Assembly (NCBI RefSeq): GCF_041447285.1
Contig: NZ_JBGMEB010000021.1
Span: 23,648-87,647, forward strand
Origin: Methanomethylovorans sp041447285
Lineage (GTDB): Archaea > Halobacteriota > Methanosarcinia > Methanosarcinales > Methanosarcinaceae
DNA length: 64,000 nt
Direction of reading: 5' to 3'
Part shown: in pieces, positions 35,058 to 42,338 of the stretch
Position numbering within the stretch: the stretch's first letter is position 1
How the letters are laid out: the number at the start of each line of letters is the position of its first letter
The notes under the pieces: model-generated
What the model was told of the DNA's origin: nothing
The model's database searches: none
Seen by the model: only the letters and a program-made list of their open reading frames with translations
Position numbers and translations under genes: made by a program

Positions 35058-36437
35058 TCATGCACCTATCATCTTTTCCACATCCTCCAGGTCAAATGCA
35101 AAAAAGTCCAAGTCCTCTTTCCCCTCGATCTTTTTGGCTATTAGACAATAATTTCCATTCCACGTGCCATTGACTCTTTTTGACTTTTCCTTAAGGTCTG
35201 CGACTATAGCCACAGCCTCGTTTTCAGAAAGGAGTTTCCACTTCACCTCGCAGAACAAGGCATTACGACTGCTCTTATCAAAAGCAATAATATCGATCTC
35301 AGTATCTTTTTTCCACCATTTACCAATGTCTGTGAACTTGAAAGGCAGTTTTTCCTGTTTGTTGAGCGATATAAGCAGTTCTTTTGCCGTGTCTTCAAAA
35401 GCATATCCAAAATAAGTGTTTATATCTTTCTTAACTATATTTTCTGCCAAATCCGGGTCTATCTCAAAGGTCCCATAGTATTTGTAGATGAATTTGAACC
35501 AAAACTTAAAGAAATTATCATGCAGGAAATACCGGGAATTCCTGGACCCGCCTTGTATCACAGGCTCCTCTTTTTTAACTATCTCATACTTGTGTACAAG
35601 TTCATTCAGGTACTTTGCAACAGTTCCCGGAGGCATTGCCGTATAATCCGCGATATGCGCAGGGATCACTTTGCCTGAAGCAATGGCTTCAAGAATGGAA
35701 AAATACCCTTTGTGCTCCGATCCGAATTCCAGGACAAGTATATTCTTTGCTTCTTCCATAAGCATCTGAGTATCCACAAAGAGCTTTTTGAATACTTGCA
35801 TTGCATGTGGTTCACTGAACTGCCCTGCAAGTAACAGGTATTTTGGTACCCCGCCAAGCATAAAATAAGTTTTCATTGCTTCTTCTAACTGGAAATTCTT
35901 GATACCATTCAGGAATGCATAGCTATCTGCAAAAGTGAACGGCTTTATATTGAATAGATACGTAGCTCTTCCGAACAACGGTTCTTTGCTCTCCTCAAAT
36001 ATCTTCTTCATCATACCTACAAAAGAGCCTATTACTATGATCATATGCTTGCTCTCACGATGGTGGGCATCCCAATGCTTCTGGAATTTTGAAAAGAACT
36101 TGGCATTGACTCTGGCAAAATTCTGGAACTCATCGAGCACTATCACCAACTTATCCTTAATGTTAAAAAGAAGAGTAAAAAAATCATCAAAGCTATCAAG
36201 ACGAGGTCTGATACCTGTTATAGTTTCAAGTTCCACTTCAAGATCGCGCAATAGCAACTCTTCATTTTTGATCTCAACAAAAAGATACAGACTTTTCTTA
36301 TTCCTGACAAACTCCTTACTTAGCTCAGTTTTGCCCACGCGTCTTCGTCCATAGAACACAACCAGGGACGAAAAAGGAGCACTGTACATTTCTTCAAGTT
36401 GTTCAAGCTCTCTTACGCGATCAAAGAATATTACCAT
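35058..36437 (-). CDS. Archaeal ATPase with C-terminal DUF234-type nuclease-like domain
   Basis: The 459-residue protein begins FFDRVRELEQLEEMY and has Walker A YGRRRVGKTEL (about 29-39), Walker B KLVIVLDEFQN (about 95-105), a GSFVGMM sensor region, a winged-helix part (about 240-300), and a C-terminal domain with GYAFEDTAKELL, TEIDIIAFD and FCEVKWK, a PD-(D/E)xK-like pattern (E..D..ExK) as in DUF234. Such archaeal STAND-type ATPases are frequent near TA genes; their role is unknown. It is flanked by direct repeats of relBE-derived sequence. A 14-bp palindrome at 36446-36459 overlaps its promoter. Confidence 0.82.
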   Translation of the reverse strand: MVIFFDRVRELEQLEEMYSAPFSSLVVFYGRRRVGKTELSKEFVRNKKSLYLFVEIKNEELLLRDLEVELETITGIRPRLDSFDDFFTLLFNIKDKLVIVLDEFQNFARVNAKFFSKFQKHWDAHHRESKHMIIVIGSFVGMMKKIFEESKEPLFGRATYLFNIKPFTFADSYAFLNGIKNFQLEEAMKTYFMLGGVPKYLLLAGQFSEPHAMQVFKKLFVDTQMLMEEAKNILVLEFGSEHKGYFSILEAIASGKVIPAHIADYTAMPPGTVAKYLNELVHKYEIVKKEEPVIQGGSRNSRYFLHDNFFKFWFKFIYKYYGTFEIDPDLAENIVKKDINTYFGYAFEDTAKELLISLNKQEKLPFKFTDIGKWWKKDTEIDIIAFDKSSRNALFCEVKWKLLSENEAVAIVADLKEKSKRVNGTWNGNYCLIAKKIEGKEDLDFFAFDLEDVEKMIGA

Positions 36438-36445
36438 ACAGTAAG

Positions 36446-36459
36446 TTACTGTACAGTAA
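36446..36459 (-). promoter_or_regulatory. Palindromic operator upstream of the ATPase
   Basis: TTACTGTACAGTAA is a perfect 14-bp palindrome nine bases before the ATG of the ATPase; an extra half site ACAGTAA overlaps the start codon region (36438-36444). A TATA-like TTTATAAA lies at about 36476, at a distance that puts the transcription start inside the palindrome. Confidence 0.5.
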
Positions 36460-36475
36460 GTATTTAGTACTTGCG

Positions 36476-36690
36476 TTTATAAAGAGTAGGATTTTCTAGT
36501 ATCCCAGTACCCTTCTTTTCGAGGATACTTTGTAGCTGAGGATTTTTCTTTGTTAGTCTTTTGATCTCTTTTTTACAGGATGGATCAATGCAAAGCGCAT
36601 AACTCACACAGATCACCGGATTTTGTCAGACACATCTGTGACTGCTACAGATGATCTCTAATAGCTTTTTTGAGCTTATCGATGAACTCA
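36476..36690 (-). pseudogene. relBE-type fragment, right repeat beside the ATPase
   Basis: Reading on the reverse strand, 36620-36476 gives the first half of the RelE toxin (CKKEIKRLTKKNPQL to ENPT) and then breaks into the ATPase promoter; 36690-36592 matches the antitoxin 3' end. It is a copy of 33390-33640 with a premature end. The TATA box used by the ATPase seems to lie within this toxin remnant. Confidence 0.7.
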
Positions 36691-36894
36691 TATTTTATTT
36701 TCTTAATATATTCTGAAAATGCCAGGTGACCCTTGAACAGATGTTGATGTTCTTCAAGGAGCAAATGTACTTTCTATCAAAACAACACACCGCCACAGGC
36801 GGCGCAGTCCATGAAAAATGTACTAACCTGAAGCAGTAAATTTAAAGAGCTCTTTTAGAATAGATTAGTAGTTGATTTCCATAAACAGTTATTT
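36691..36894. other. Intergenic region before a RelBE pair
   Basis: The reverse strand holds a short open stretch (YIKKIKYEFIDKLKKAI) that runs into the antitoxin remnant, without a clear start. CCGCCACAGGCGG near 36790 can form a 5-bp hairpin. Nothing else is visible apart from the promoter of the next gene. Confidence 0.35.
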
Positions 36895-36896
36895 AT

Positions 36897-36914
36897 GGTA
36901 TACCATTATATACC
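36897..36914 (+). promoter_or_regulatory. Inverted-repeat operator of the antitoxin-toxin pair
   Basis: GGTATA and TATACC, separated by six bases, lie seven bases before the ATG at 36922. The place fits autorepression by the antitoxin. The same bases would be coding if translation began at ATG 36895, which I think less likely. Confidence 0.45.
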
Positions 36915-36921
36915 ACAGTAT

Positions 36922-37155
36922 ATGCATGCGACTACAATAAAAGTAGATCCAAAACTAAAAAGTAGCCTTGATAATTTAAAACTCCACCCAAGGGAATCAT
37001 ATAATGACGTGATCGCACGTCTGCTGAACATGGCATATGATGAGGAACCTTTAAGTGATTCAACTCTTGAAAGGATCGAAGAGAGCCTTAAAGACCTAAA
37101 GAGTGGAAAATACTACACCCAGGAAGAAATTGAAGCTGAACTGGGGCTTAGTTGA
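36922..37155 (+). CDS. Archaeal RelB-like antitoxin
   Basis: I start at ATG 36922 (MHATTIKVDPKLKSSLDNLK), because that places the DNA-binding strand at the N-terminus; ATG 36895 would add nine unrelated residues. The 77-residue protein has the ribbon-helix-helix start, ESYNDVIARLLNMAYDEEP in the middle and a tail DLKSGKYYTQEEIEAELGLS that is typical for archaeal RelB-like antitoxins. It overlaps the toxin start by one base (TGATG). Confidence 0.75.
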   Translation: MHATTIKVDPKLKSSLDNLKLHPRESYNDVIARLLNMAYDEEPLSDSTLERIEESLKDLKSGKYYTQEEIEAELGLS

Positions 37156-37418
37156 TGTACTCCATCCTGTATTCCCCAGGAGCAAGACGAGACCTGCAGA
37201 AACTTCCGATCGATATAGCAAAAAGAATAGTTGCTGCCATTAAGGAAATGCAGGACGATCCGAAAGCACATGTAAAGAAACTCAAAGGGTCTCCAAAGTC
37301 TCCTTTGTATTCACTGCGGATAGGGGAATACCGTGTAATAATGAGCATTGACGGCGACAAACTGATTATCTTTGTTATTGAAGTAGGTCATAGAAGTGTG
37401 ATCTACCGAAAACGCTGA
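37155..37418 (+). CDS. relE: RelE-family mRNA interferase toxin
   Basis: ATG 37155 overlaps the antitoxin stop. The 87-residue protein shows the complete RelE fold: YSILYSPGARRDLQKLP, DDPKAHVKKLKGSPKSPLYS, LRIGEYRVIMSIDGDKL and the C-terminal VGHRSVIYRK with the conserved His-Arg and Tyr. It forms an intact antitoxin-toxin pair with the gene before it. It is the only TA pair on the forward strand in this stretch that appears complete. Confidence 0.85.
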   Translation: MYSILYSPGARRDLQKLPIDIAKRIVAAIKEMQDDPKAHVKKLKGSPKSPLYSLRIGEYRVIMSIDGDKLIIFVIEVGHRSVIYRKR

Positions 37419-37738
37419 GACAAATTAGGGATTTCTGAGATATACCTAAGTAAGACACACTTTTTTCCAAGGAGGCTTTCAAAAGCTTTTTCAGTACTTA
37501 TATGATCAATTAGACTCTTCCCCTTTGAAAATGTAACTAGAAGGTCCAGGTCACTATCCTGTGTTTGTTGACCTATGGAATAAGAGCCAAATAACCCAAG
37601 AGAAAAAATATCGTTCTGCCTGCAAAGGTCCAGCAGTTCTTCTGCCTTGTCTCTGGAAAGGCCCAGAGCATGAAGAAGGTCAAATATATTTTTTATCGCT
37701 TTTTTGAGGATATCGATGAACCCTTGCCTTATAGGCAA
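37403..37738 (-). pseudogene. Chimeric frame: antitoxin tail fused to truncated MNT gene
   Basis: The frame begins inside an antitoxin remnant (PIRQGFIDILKKAIKN) and continues without a break into an MNT protein (GLSRDKAEELLDLCRQND, LGLFGSYSIGQQTQ, DLDLLVTFSKG). It loses homology after LLGKK, where the end is replaced by unrelated residues overlapping relE. The Arg of GSYSRG has become Ile. It looks like a recombinant of two TA genes, probably not functional. A close copy with a further frameshift is at 39681. Confidence 0.7.
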
Positions 37739-37781
37739 CTCGTCAATGGGATGACAGCCGATAGTTTCACAAAAAGCCGTA

Positions 37782-38120
37782 CTATTTCATCTCTTCAAGG
37801 ATTTTGCTTATTTTTTCTTTTAATAAGGGTAGATCATATTGAACGATAGACCAGGTTAGTTCAAGATCAACTCCGAAATATCCATGAATTAGCTTATCTC
37901 TGGTCCTTGCCATTTCACTCCATGGCACGTCCTGATGTTCTTTTTTAAACTCCTCAGGGATATTTTTTGATGCTTCACCTATGATTTCTATCCTTCTGAT
38001 CGTTGCATCCTGAAGCTGTATATCTTCCAGGAAGTCATCTCTGGCTTTACCGCTTGTGAAGTCTTCTATCTTCTCAATAGAGTCGATAATATGATTGAGG
38101 AAGACATCAGTTCCTTTCAT
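37782..38120 (-). CDS. hepT: HEPN toxin HepT, copy 1
   Basis: The 112-residue protein starts MKGTDVFLNHIIDSIEKIED and has IEIIGEASKNIPEEFKKEH and the RNase motif ARTRDKLIHGYFGVD (R-x4-6-H plus Tyr, the residue modified by MntA in studied systems). It is complete in length. Its start overlaps the mntA stop by 4 bp. The protein is identical in sequence to that at 40089. Confidence 0.9.
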   Translation of the reverse strand: MKGTDVFLNHIIDSIEKIEDFTSGKARDDFLEDIQLQDATIRRIEIIGEASKNIPEEFKKEHQDVPWSEMARTRDKLIHGYFGVDLELTWSIVQYDLPLLKEKISKILEEMK

Positions 38121-38422
38121 AGTATCTTAATTTCTTCTTTTAGGATCTGTTCTTTGATAAGAGGATTTATAGAATCATAAGTGATGACTTCTATTTTTCT
38201 CTTCGATTCCCTTTCAAGTTCCAGTTCTAGTCTGGCAAGGTCAAAAAGGCTTTTTCGGCTTTTGAACTTAACAAGAATATCGATGTCACTATCCTCTTTA
38301 GCCTCGTTCCTCGCAAATGAACCAAAAATACCGGCTTTATCTACATCATTTTCTATCAGTATTGGAACTATGATCTGCTTGTACGTTTCGATCTGGTTCG
38401 CCGCCATATTATCACTATTCAT
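38117..38422 (-). CDS. mntA: MNT antitoxin MntA, copy 1
   Basis: The 101-residue protein has AGIFGSFARNEAKEDSDIDI (about 31-50) with the G-S and D-x-D catalytic residues, then LVKFKSRKSLFDLARLE. It should AMPylate or otherwise nucleotidylate the HEPN toxin encoded next. ATG 38422 gives the listed protein; ATG 38407 (MAANQIE) has a better ribosome site and may be the true start. The protein is identical to that at 40424. Confidence 0.9.
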   Translation of the reverse strand: MNSDNMAANQIETYKQIIVPILIENDVDKAGIFGSFARNEAKEDSDIDILVKFKSRKSLFDLARLELELERESKRKIEVITYDSINPLIKEQILKEEIKIL

Positions 38423-38463
38423 TTTAGTTATATGAATGATGCTTCTTAAAGTTTAGGGCAATG

Positions 38464-38535
38464 TTACTGAAAGGTATTCCCTTCCGTTGCTATTAATGCA
38501 GACAGGATAATATTTGCATCAATGACAAACTCCAT
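38464..38535 (-). pseudogene. vapC: VapC (PIN) gene cut by the duplicated block
   Basis: ATG 38535 follows directly after the vapB stop. The frame gives MEFVIDANIILSALIATEGN, the PIN-domain start with the first catalytic Asp, and then hits a stop after 23 residues, at the place where the duplicated MNT-HEPN block begins (about 38478). The rest of vapC is not present nearby. The insertion or recombination of the block therefore destroyed the toxin. Confidence 0.75.
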
Positions 38536-38763
38536 TTATACACCCAGATCTTTGTATCGCTGATGTAAAGACTCATTAATTTGCTTTCCGAGTTCAAGTG
38601 CATCTTCTTGTGACAACTGCGACCTGGAAGTTATGGCACGAAGCATCCGAAGCTGATTGATCTTTATTCTGATAGCTTCTCTTGCAACCTCTGACCAGTT
38701 TATTTCCTTTGAGACATCCATCTCTTTCATCAGATCATCAGGAATAGATAGAGTTATTGTCGC
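38536..38763 (-). CDS. vapB: VapB-like antitoxin
   Basis: I start at ATG 38763 (MATITLSIPDDLMKEMD), where the ribbon-helix-helix begins; an upstream start at 38808 adds an unrelated leader. The 75-residue protein continues INWSEVAREAIRIKINQLR and a Glu-rich toxin-binding tail (SQEDALELGKQIN). Its cognate vapC (38464-38535) is cut after 23 codons, so the antitoxin is an orphan. Confidence 0.75.
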   Translation of the reverse strand, partial: ATITLSIPDDLMKEMDVSKEINWSEVAREAIRIKINQLRMLRAITSRSQLSQEDALELGKQINESLHQRYKDLGV

Positions 38764-38808
38764 CATGTTCTCACAGATGTTAGTTTTAATATTACTAAAT
38801 GTGGTCAA

Positions 38809-39125
38809 TTATTTAAGGGTGATTGCCTGGTTACTAAATGTACTATGTTGAATCTGCACAGTTCATGTGGTGCACTCTCTCCATACTCTGTGTTCTCTGT
38901 GGTTAGATCATATGAGATACTTTACTGAATACATCCGCAGCACAAAGAATCAAAAGACCAAGGAAACAAAGAGTATTTTCATCTTTGCATCTTGAAGTTA
39001 TCTGCTACCTTACGTTAATTATAGACCATGAATACATCTATGGCAGGTATCTGGAACTTGAATTTACGGAGAGCACGACCTATTGCAGAATACGAACATA
39101 CGCCTTATTTTTGTTTTTTATTCAT
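38809..39125. other. Repeat-derived intergenic region
   Basis: At 38875-38905 there is another ACCACAGAG-type half palindrome (TACTCTGTGTTCTCTGTGGTT), followed by ATCCGCAGCACAAAG (38933-38947), the same sequence order as at 31195-31245. The remainder is unstructured and AT-rich. Confidence 0.5.
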
Positions 39126-39416
39126 TCAACACTTATTGAATCTGTGTCTTAATTTTGTATAGATCGAAGCTCTGGAATCCACAGCCAAAAAAGCAATTGT
39201 GTCTGAATCTGTGAGCTCAAAAACAATTCTGTATTTACCCACACGATATCTGAAAAATTCAAAGCATTGCAATTGTTTAGTATCATCGCTAAATGGATCT
39301 AATAAGAGTTTCTGCTCAATAGAATGAACAATTAGTTCGAGATCTTTAGGATTTTTCTTATGAATAGATTTTAAATCCTTTCTAAAAGCGTTGGTAAAAA
39401 TCCCCTTATAGCTCAT
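39126..39416 (-). CDS. RelE/ParE-superfamily toxin
   Basis: The 96-residue protein has MSYKGIFTNAFRKDLKSIHK, then CFEFFRYRVGKYRIVFELTD, the characteristic RelE core with R-x-G-x-Y-R, and a C-terminal RASIYTKLRH. All elements of the fold are visible. It overlaps the antitoxin stop by 4 bp (ATGA) and forms an intact pair with it. Confidence 0.82.
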   Translation of the reverse strand: MSYKGIFTNAFRKDLKSIHKKNPKDLELIVHSIEQKLLLDPFSDDTKQLQCFEFFRYRVGKYRIVFELTDSDTIAFLAVDSRASIYTKLRHRFNKC

Positions 39417-39589
39417 TCTAATCCAAATTCAGCTTTTAACTCTTCAAGAGTGCAGACATTGCCCTCTTTAATGTCTTTTTTAGCTTCAGCTATGCGTTTA
39501 ATAGTTTTTGAACTGAGGGGAACCGAATCAACAGCAACAATAGTTCCCATATTTTTCTTGACATGATGTGAATGAGTTTTTAAAGCCAT
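39413..39589 (-). CDS. 58-residue antitoxin partner of the RelE-type toxin
   Basis: ATG 39589 gives a product with TIVAVDSVPLSSKTIKRIAE and the tail GNVCTLEELKAEFGLE. The ending EELKAEFGL is the usual form of small RelB-like antitoxins in methanogens. The gene overlaps the toxin by 4 bp. It has no clear DNA-binding domain; the regulator may be the complex. Confidence 0.7.
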   Translation of the reverse strand: MALKTHSHHVKKNMGTIVAVDSVPLSSKTIKRIAEAKKDIKEGNVCTLEELKAEFGLE

Positions 39590-39680
39590 CAATTAAAAAT
39601 GCCCTTTTTTACATAAATAGTTAGTGTTCCTAAGAGCACCATTGTCGTATAAATATGAAATATATCTCAAGAAAAAAGCA

Positions 39681-40079
39681 TCATCTCTCATAATAGAGCC
39701 TCTTGAGATCTGTTTTTACCATTGGAGTAAGATAAGGGCTCAATGATCTTTCAGTGATGAGATCAACCTTTTTTCCAAGCAGGTTTTCAAAAGCTTTCTC
39801 GGCCCTTACATGATCAATGAGACTCTTCCCCTTTGAAAATGTAACTAAAAGATCAATGTCACTATCCTGTGTTTGTTGACCTATGGAATAAGAGCCAAAT
39901 AACCCAAGAGAAGAGATATCGTTCTGCCTGCAAGGTTCAGCAGTTCTTCTGCCTTGTCTCTGGAAAGGCCCAGAGCATGAACAAGGTCAAATATATTTTT
40001 TATCGCTTTTTTGAGCATATCGATGAACCCTTGCCTTATAGGCAACTCGTCAATGGGATGACAGCCGATAGTTTCACAA
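39681..40079 (-). pseudogene. Frameshifted MNT gene with antitoxin remnant
   Basis: The 3' part (39681-39932) reads as the complete C-terminal half of the MNT protein at 34171, ending YYER with the same TGA; the 5' part (39930-40079) is the antitoxin-MNT chimera seen at 37403. One base is missing in TGCAAGGTTCAGC (about 39932) relative to TGCAAAGGTCCAGC, which breaks the frame. A 9-codon scrap of the HEPN gene follows downstream (39691 to about 39665). Confidence 0.75.
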
Positions 40080-40088
40080 AAAGCCGTA

Positions 40089-40427
40089 CTATTTCATCTC
40101 TTCAAGGATTTTGCTTATTTTTTCTTTTAATAAGGGTAGATCATATTGAACGATAGACCAGGTTAGTTCAAGATCAACTCCGAAATATCCATGAATTAGC
40201 TTATCTCTGGTCCTTGCCATTTCACTCCATGGCACGTCCTGATGTTCTTTTTTAAACTCCTCAGGGATATTTTTTGATGCTTCACCTATGATTTCTATCC
40301 TTCTGATCGTTGCATCCTGAAGCTGTATATCTTCCAGGAAGTCATCTCTGGCTTTACCGCTTGTGAAGTCTTCTATCTTCTCAATAGAGTCGATAATATG
40401 ATTGAGGAAGACATCAGTTCCTTTCAT
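40089..40427 (-). CDS. hepT: HEPN toxin HepT, copy 2
   Basis: The product is identical in sequence to HepT at 37782 (112 residues, motif RDKLIHGYFGVD intact). It overlaps mntA copy 2 by 4 bp. Because both toxin and antitoxin are duplicated together, dosage is balanced. The absence of protein differences points to a recent duplication or gene conversion. Confidence 0.9.
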   Translation of the reverse strand: MKGTDVFLNHIIDSIEKIEDFTSGKARDDFLEDIQLQDATIRRIEIIGEASKNIPEEFKKEHQDVPWSEMARTRDKLIHGYFGVDLELTWSIVQYDLPLLKEKISKILEEMK

Positions 40428-40729
40428 AGTATCTTAATTTCTTCTTTTAGGATCTGTTCTTTGATAAGAGGATTTATAGAATCATAAGTGATGACTTCTA
40501 TTTTTCTCTTCGATTCCCTTTCAAGTTCCAGTTCTAGTCTGGCAAGGTCAAAAAGGCTTTTTCGGCTTTTGAACTTAACAAGAATATCGATGTCACTATC
40601 CTCTTTAGCCTCGTTCCTTGCAAATGAACCAAAAATACCGGCTTTATCTACATCATTTTCTATCAGTATTGGAACTATGATCTGCTTGTACGTTTCGATC
40701 TGGTTCGCCGCCATATTATCACTATTCAT
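40424..40729 (-). CDS. mntA: MNT antitoxin MntA, copy 2
   Basis: Identical in protein sequence to MntA at 38117 (101 residues); at the DNA level at least one silent change is visible (CTCGCA at 38311 against CTTGCA at 40618). The reverse-strand upstream region is also shared for about 50 bp, so the promoter was copied as well. Confidence 0.9.
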   Translation of the reverse strand: MNSDNMAANQIETYKQIIVPILIENDVDKAGIFGSFARNEAKEDSDIDILVKFKSRKSLFDLARLELELERESKRKIEVITYDSINPLIKEQILKEEIKIL

Positions 40730-40815
40730 TTTAGTTATATGGATGATGCTTCTTAAAGTTTAGGGCAGTGTTACTAAAAGGTATTCATGAGACAATCCAG
40801 ACTAGAGATATCATG

Positions 40816-40989
40816 TTGCATAAAATAGACTGCAGGATGCATACGATTCTCAGCATGCTCAGGAAAAAGAGCATCAAAAATACTAAAGAAGTCGTAGATT
40901 CTTCCCTTTGGGCATGGAACTTCAATGCAGATAGCGAGGAATTTGTAGATCAGCTCAGAAAATATTCACGTCTGGATTGGGTGAGATGA
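40816..40989 (+). CDS. VapB-like antitoxin, N-terminus possibly replaced
   Basis: From ATG 40816 the product has 57 residues, with MHTILSMLRKKSIKNTKEVV and the tail SSLWAWNFNADSEEFVDQLR. That tail resembles toxin-binding ends of VapB-type antitoxins, and the following gene begins a PIN domain with an ATGA overlap. An in-frame start at 40768 would lie inside the duplicated block, so the natural N-terminus may have been cut by it. Confidence 0.5.
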   Translation: MHKIDCRMHTILSMLRKKSIKNTKEVVDSSLWAWNFNADSEEFVDQLRKYSRLDWVR

Positions 40990-41141
40990 GATTCTTTAGA
41001 GATACTTCAATATTCATCGTTGTGCCTTCGTCCCGACAATTCCTGGAATCCCTGGGAAACGAGCATACAGGATTCATCTCCTCAATCACTGTTGGTGAAC
41101 TCAGCGTCGGTGCATATCTTGCTAGATATACATATCCATGA
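40986..41141 (+). pseudogene. vapC: Truncated VapC (PIN-domain) toxin
   Basis: ATG 40986 gives MRFFRDTSIFIVV, with the first PIN Asp, and ISSITVGELSVGAYLARY, with the conserved Glu of the second motif; a TGA at 41139-41141 ends the frame after 51 residues. The last two acidic motifs are lost. Sequence of an ATPase gene follows within about 80 bp. Confidence 0.7.
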
Positions 41142-41178
41142 AATCTATGATTTTTCCCTCTCACGAAAACACATTTGT

Positions 41179-42309
41179 ATGAGAGCCAGCTGGCCAGCTT
41201 CGTCAAAATTATCCTCTATAATATCATTGCTCACTATTATCAAGACTATTGCTCTGCTTGGACAAAGGAGAGTTGGAAAAACCTCTCTTATCAAAAACAC
41301 CATGATAAGGTTTGATAATGATGTACAGGTCATTCCGATATTCATAGACTGTATGTCGATGCCGTCAATAAGAAGGCTTTCAATGTACATTGCTGAAAGC
41401 GCAAAAAACAACTATTCAGAAAAGAAAAAAGACACAGAATATATTTCCGGAATTAATCACTACCTTAAGAAAAACTTATCCGATATCTTTTCGAGGATTC
41501 CGAACATAGAGGTATCTATTACTCCGTACATTTCCCTCAAACTAAGTCTTCAGGAACAAAAAGATGAACAATCAATATTCGAGAAATCTCTTAACTACCT
41601 TGAACAACTTGCAATTCAGAAAGATGTTTACTTTGTAGTCTTTGCAGATGAGTTCTCTGAAATTGCTATGAGGTGGGGAGATGAATTTGTCAGACTATTA
41701 AGAACAATCATACAGCAACAAACAAGGGTCATGTACATTTTTTCAAGCTCTGCAGTTACCTATATGACCGATCTTGTCTACAACAACAAAAGCCCCTTCT
41801 ACAGACAATTAAAACCAGTTTCAATTGGACCATTGCCAAAAAAAGAGACGAAAAAGTTCATAATTCAGCGCCTCCATGTTGTGAATCATACTATCAGTGA
41901 TAATGCTCTTGAAAAAATGATCAAAATAACAAACGGTCTGCCAGATTATGTTCAAAGACTTGGCGATATTGTACTGGAAACCAGTCCAAATGAAGAGATC
42001 ACTGAAGTAGATATTGAAAACGCATACGAAGAAATGTTCATTACCTTAGATGCCGTATTTAATCTGCTGTTCACTAAACTCACAGAGAATTCAAAGGTCT
42101 ATTCAGATATCGTTGTGTCCATAGCACAATATGAAAAAGCAGGACAGATAGCAAATGATATAGGAGTTCCTGTAAGTTCTCTGTACTATTATCTACCATA
42201 TCTTATTAACTTGGGAATTATAGAAAAGGTCGAGAAAGGAAAATATAAACTAGTAGATCCACTTTTTAAACAATGGATCATTAATAAGTTCAGACTTCAG
42301 GATACTTAG
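41179..42309 (+). CDS. Archaeal ATPase, N-terminally truncated
   Basis: From ATG 41179 the product has 376 residues. Walker A is LLGQRRVGKTSLIKN (about 29-43 of this version), Walker B is VYFVVFADEFSE, followed by FSSSAVTYM (sensor), and a C-terminal winged helix (AGQIANDIGVPVSSLYYYLP). Members of this family normally have about 25 residues with an F-x-x-R-x-x-E-L box before the P-loop; here this is absent and the upstream frame runs into vapC sequence. The gene is therefore probably the product of a deletion that joined it to vapC. The rest is intact. Confidence 0.7.
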   Translation: MRASWPASSKLSSIISLLTIIKTIALLGQRRVGKTSLIKNTMIRFDNDVQVIPIFIDCMSMPSIRRLSMYIAESAKNNYSEKKKDTEYISGINHYLKKNLSDIFSRIPNIEVSITPYISLKLSLQEQKDEQSIFEKSLNYLEQLAIQKDVYFVVFADEFSEIAMRWGDEFVRLLRTIIQQQTRVMYIFSSSAVTYMTDLVYNNKSPFYRQLKPVSIGPLPKKETKKFIIQRLHVVNHTISDNALEKMIKITNGLPDYVQRLGDIVLETSPNEEITEVDIENAYEEMFITLDAVFNLLFTKLTENSKVYSDIVVSIAQYEKAGQIANDIGVPVSSLYYYLPYLINLGIIEKVEKGKYKLVDPLFKQWIINKFRLQDT

Positions 42310-42338
42310 AATTCCTCATCAGGCTAATGTATTTTGCA

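Larger units (their letters stand above)
37550..38478. repeat. Duplicated block, copy 1 (MNT-HEPN module)
   Basis: About 930 bp recur at 39858-40785 with an offset of 2307-2308 bases, one single-base indel and few substitutions. The block contains the MNT remnant, hepT and mntA. At its right end (about 38478) it is joined to the beginning of a vapC gene; in the other copy different sequence follows. Confidence 0.85.
39858..40785. repeat. Duplicated block, copy 2 (MNT-HEPN module)
   Basis: Second copy of the block at 37550-38478. The right junction is at GGTATTC (about 40785); beyond it the two copies share nothing. To the left, similarity continues at a lower level into the older MNT relatives. 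Confidence 0.85.

Noticed and set aside
41020..41178. N-terminal 53 residues of the forward ATPase frame
   Set aside because: These bases are vapC read in another frame; the residues do not fit any ATPase N-terminus.
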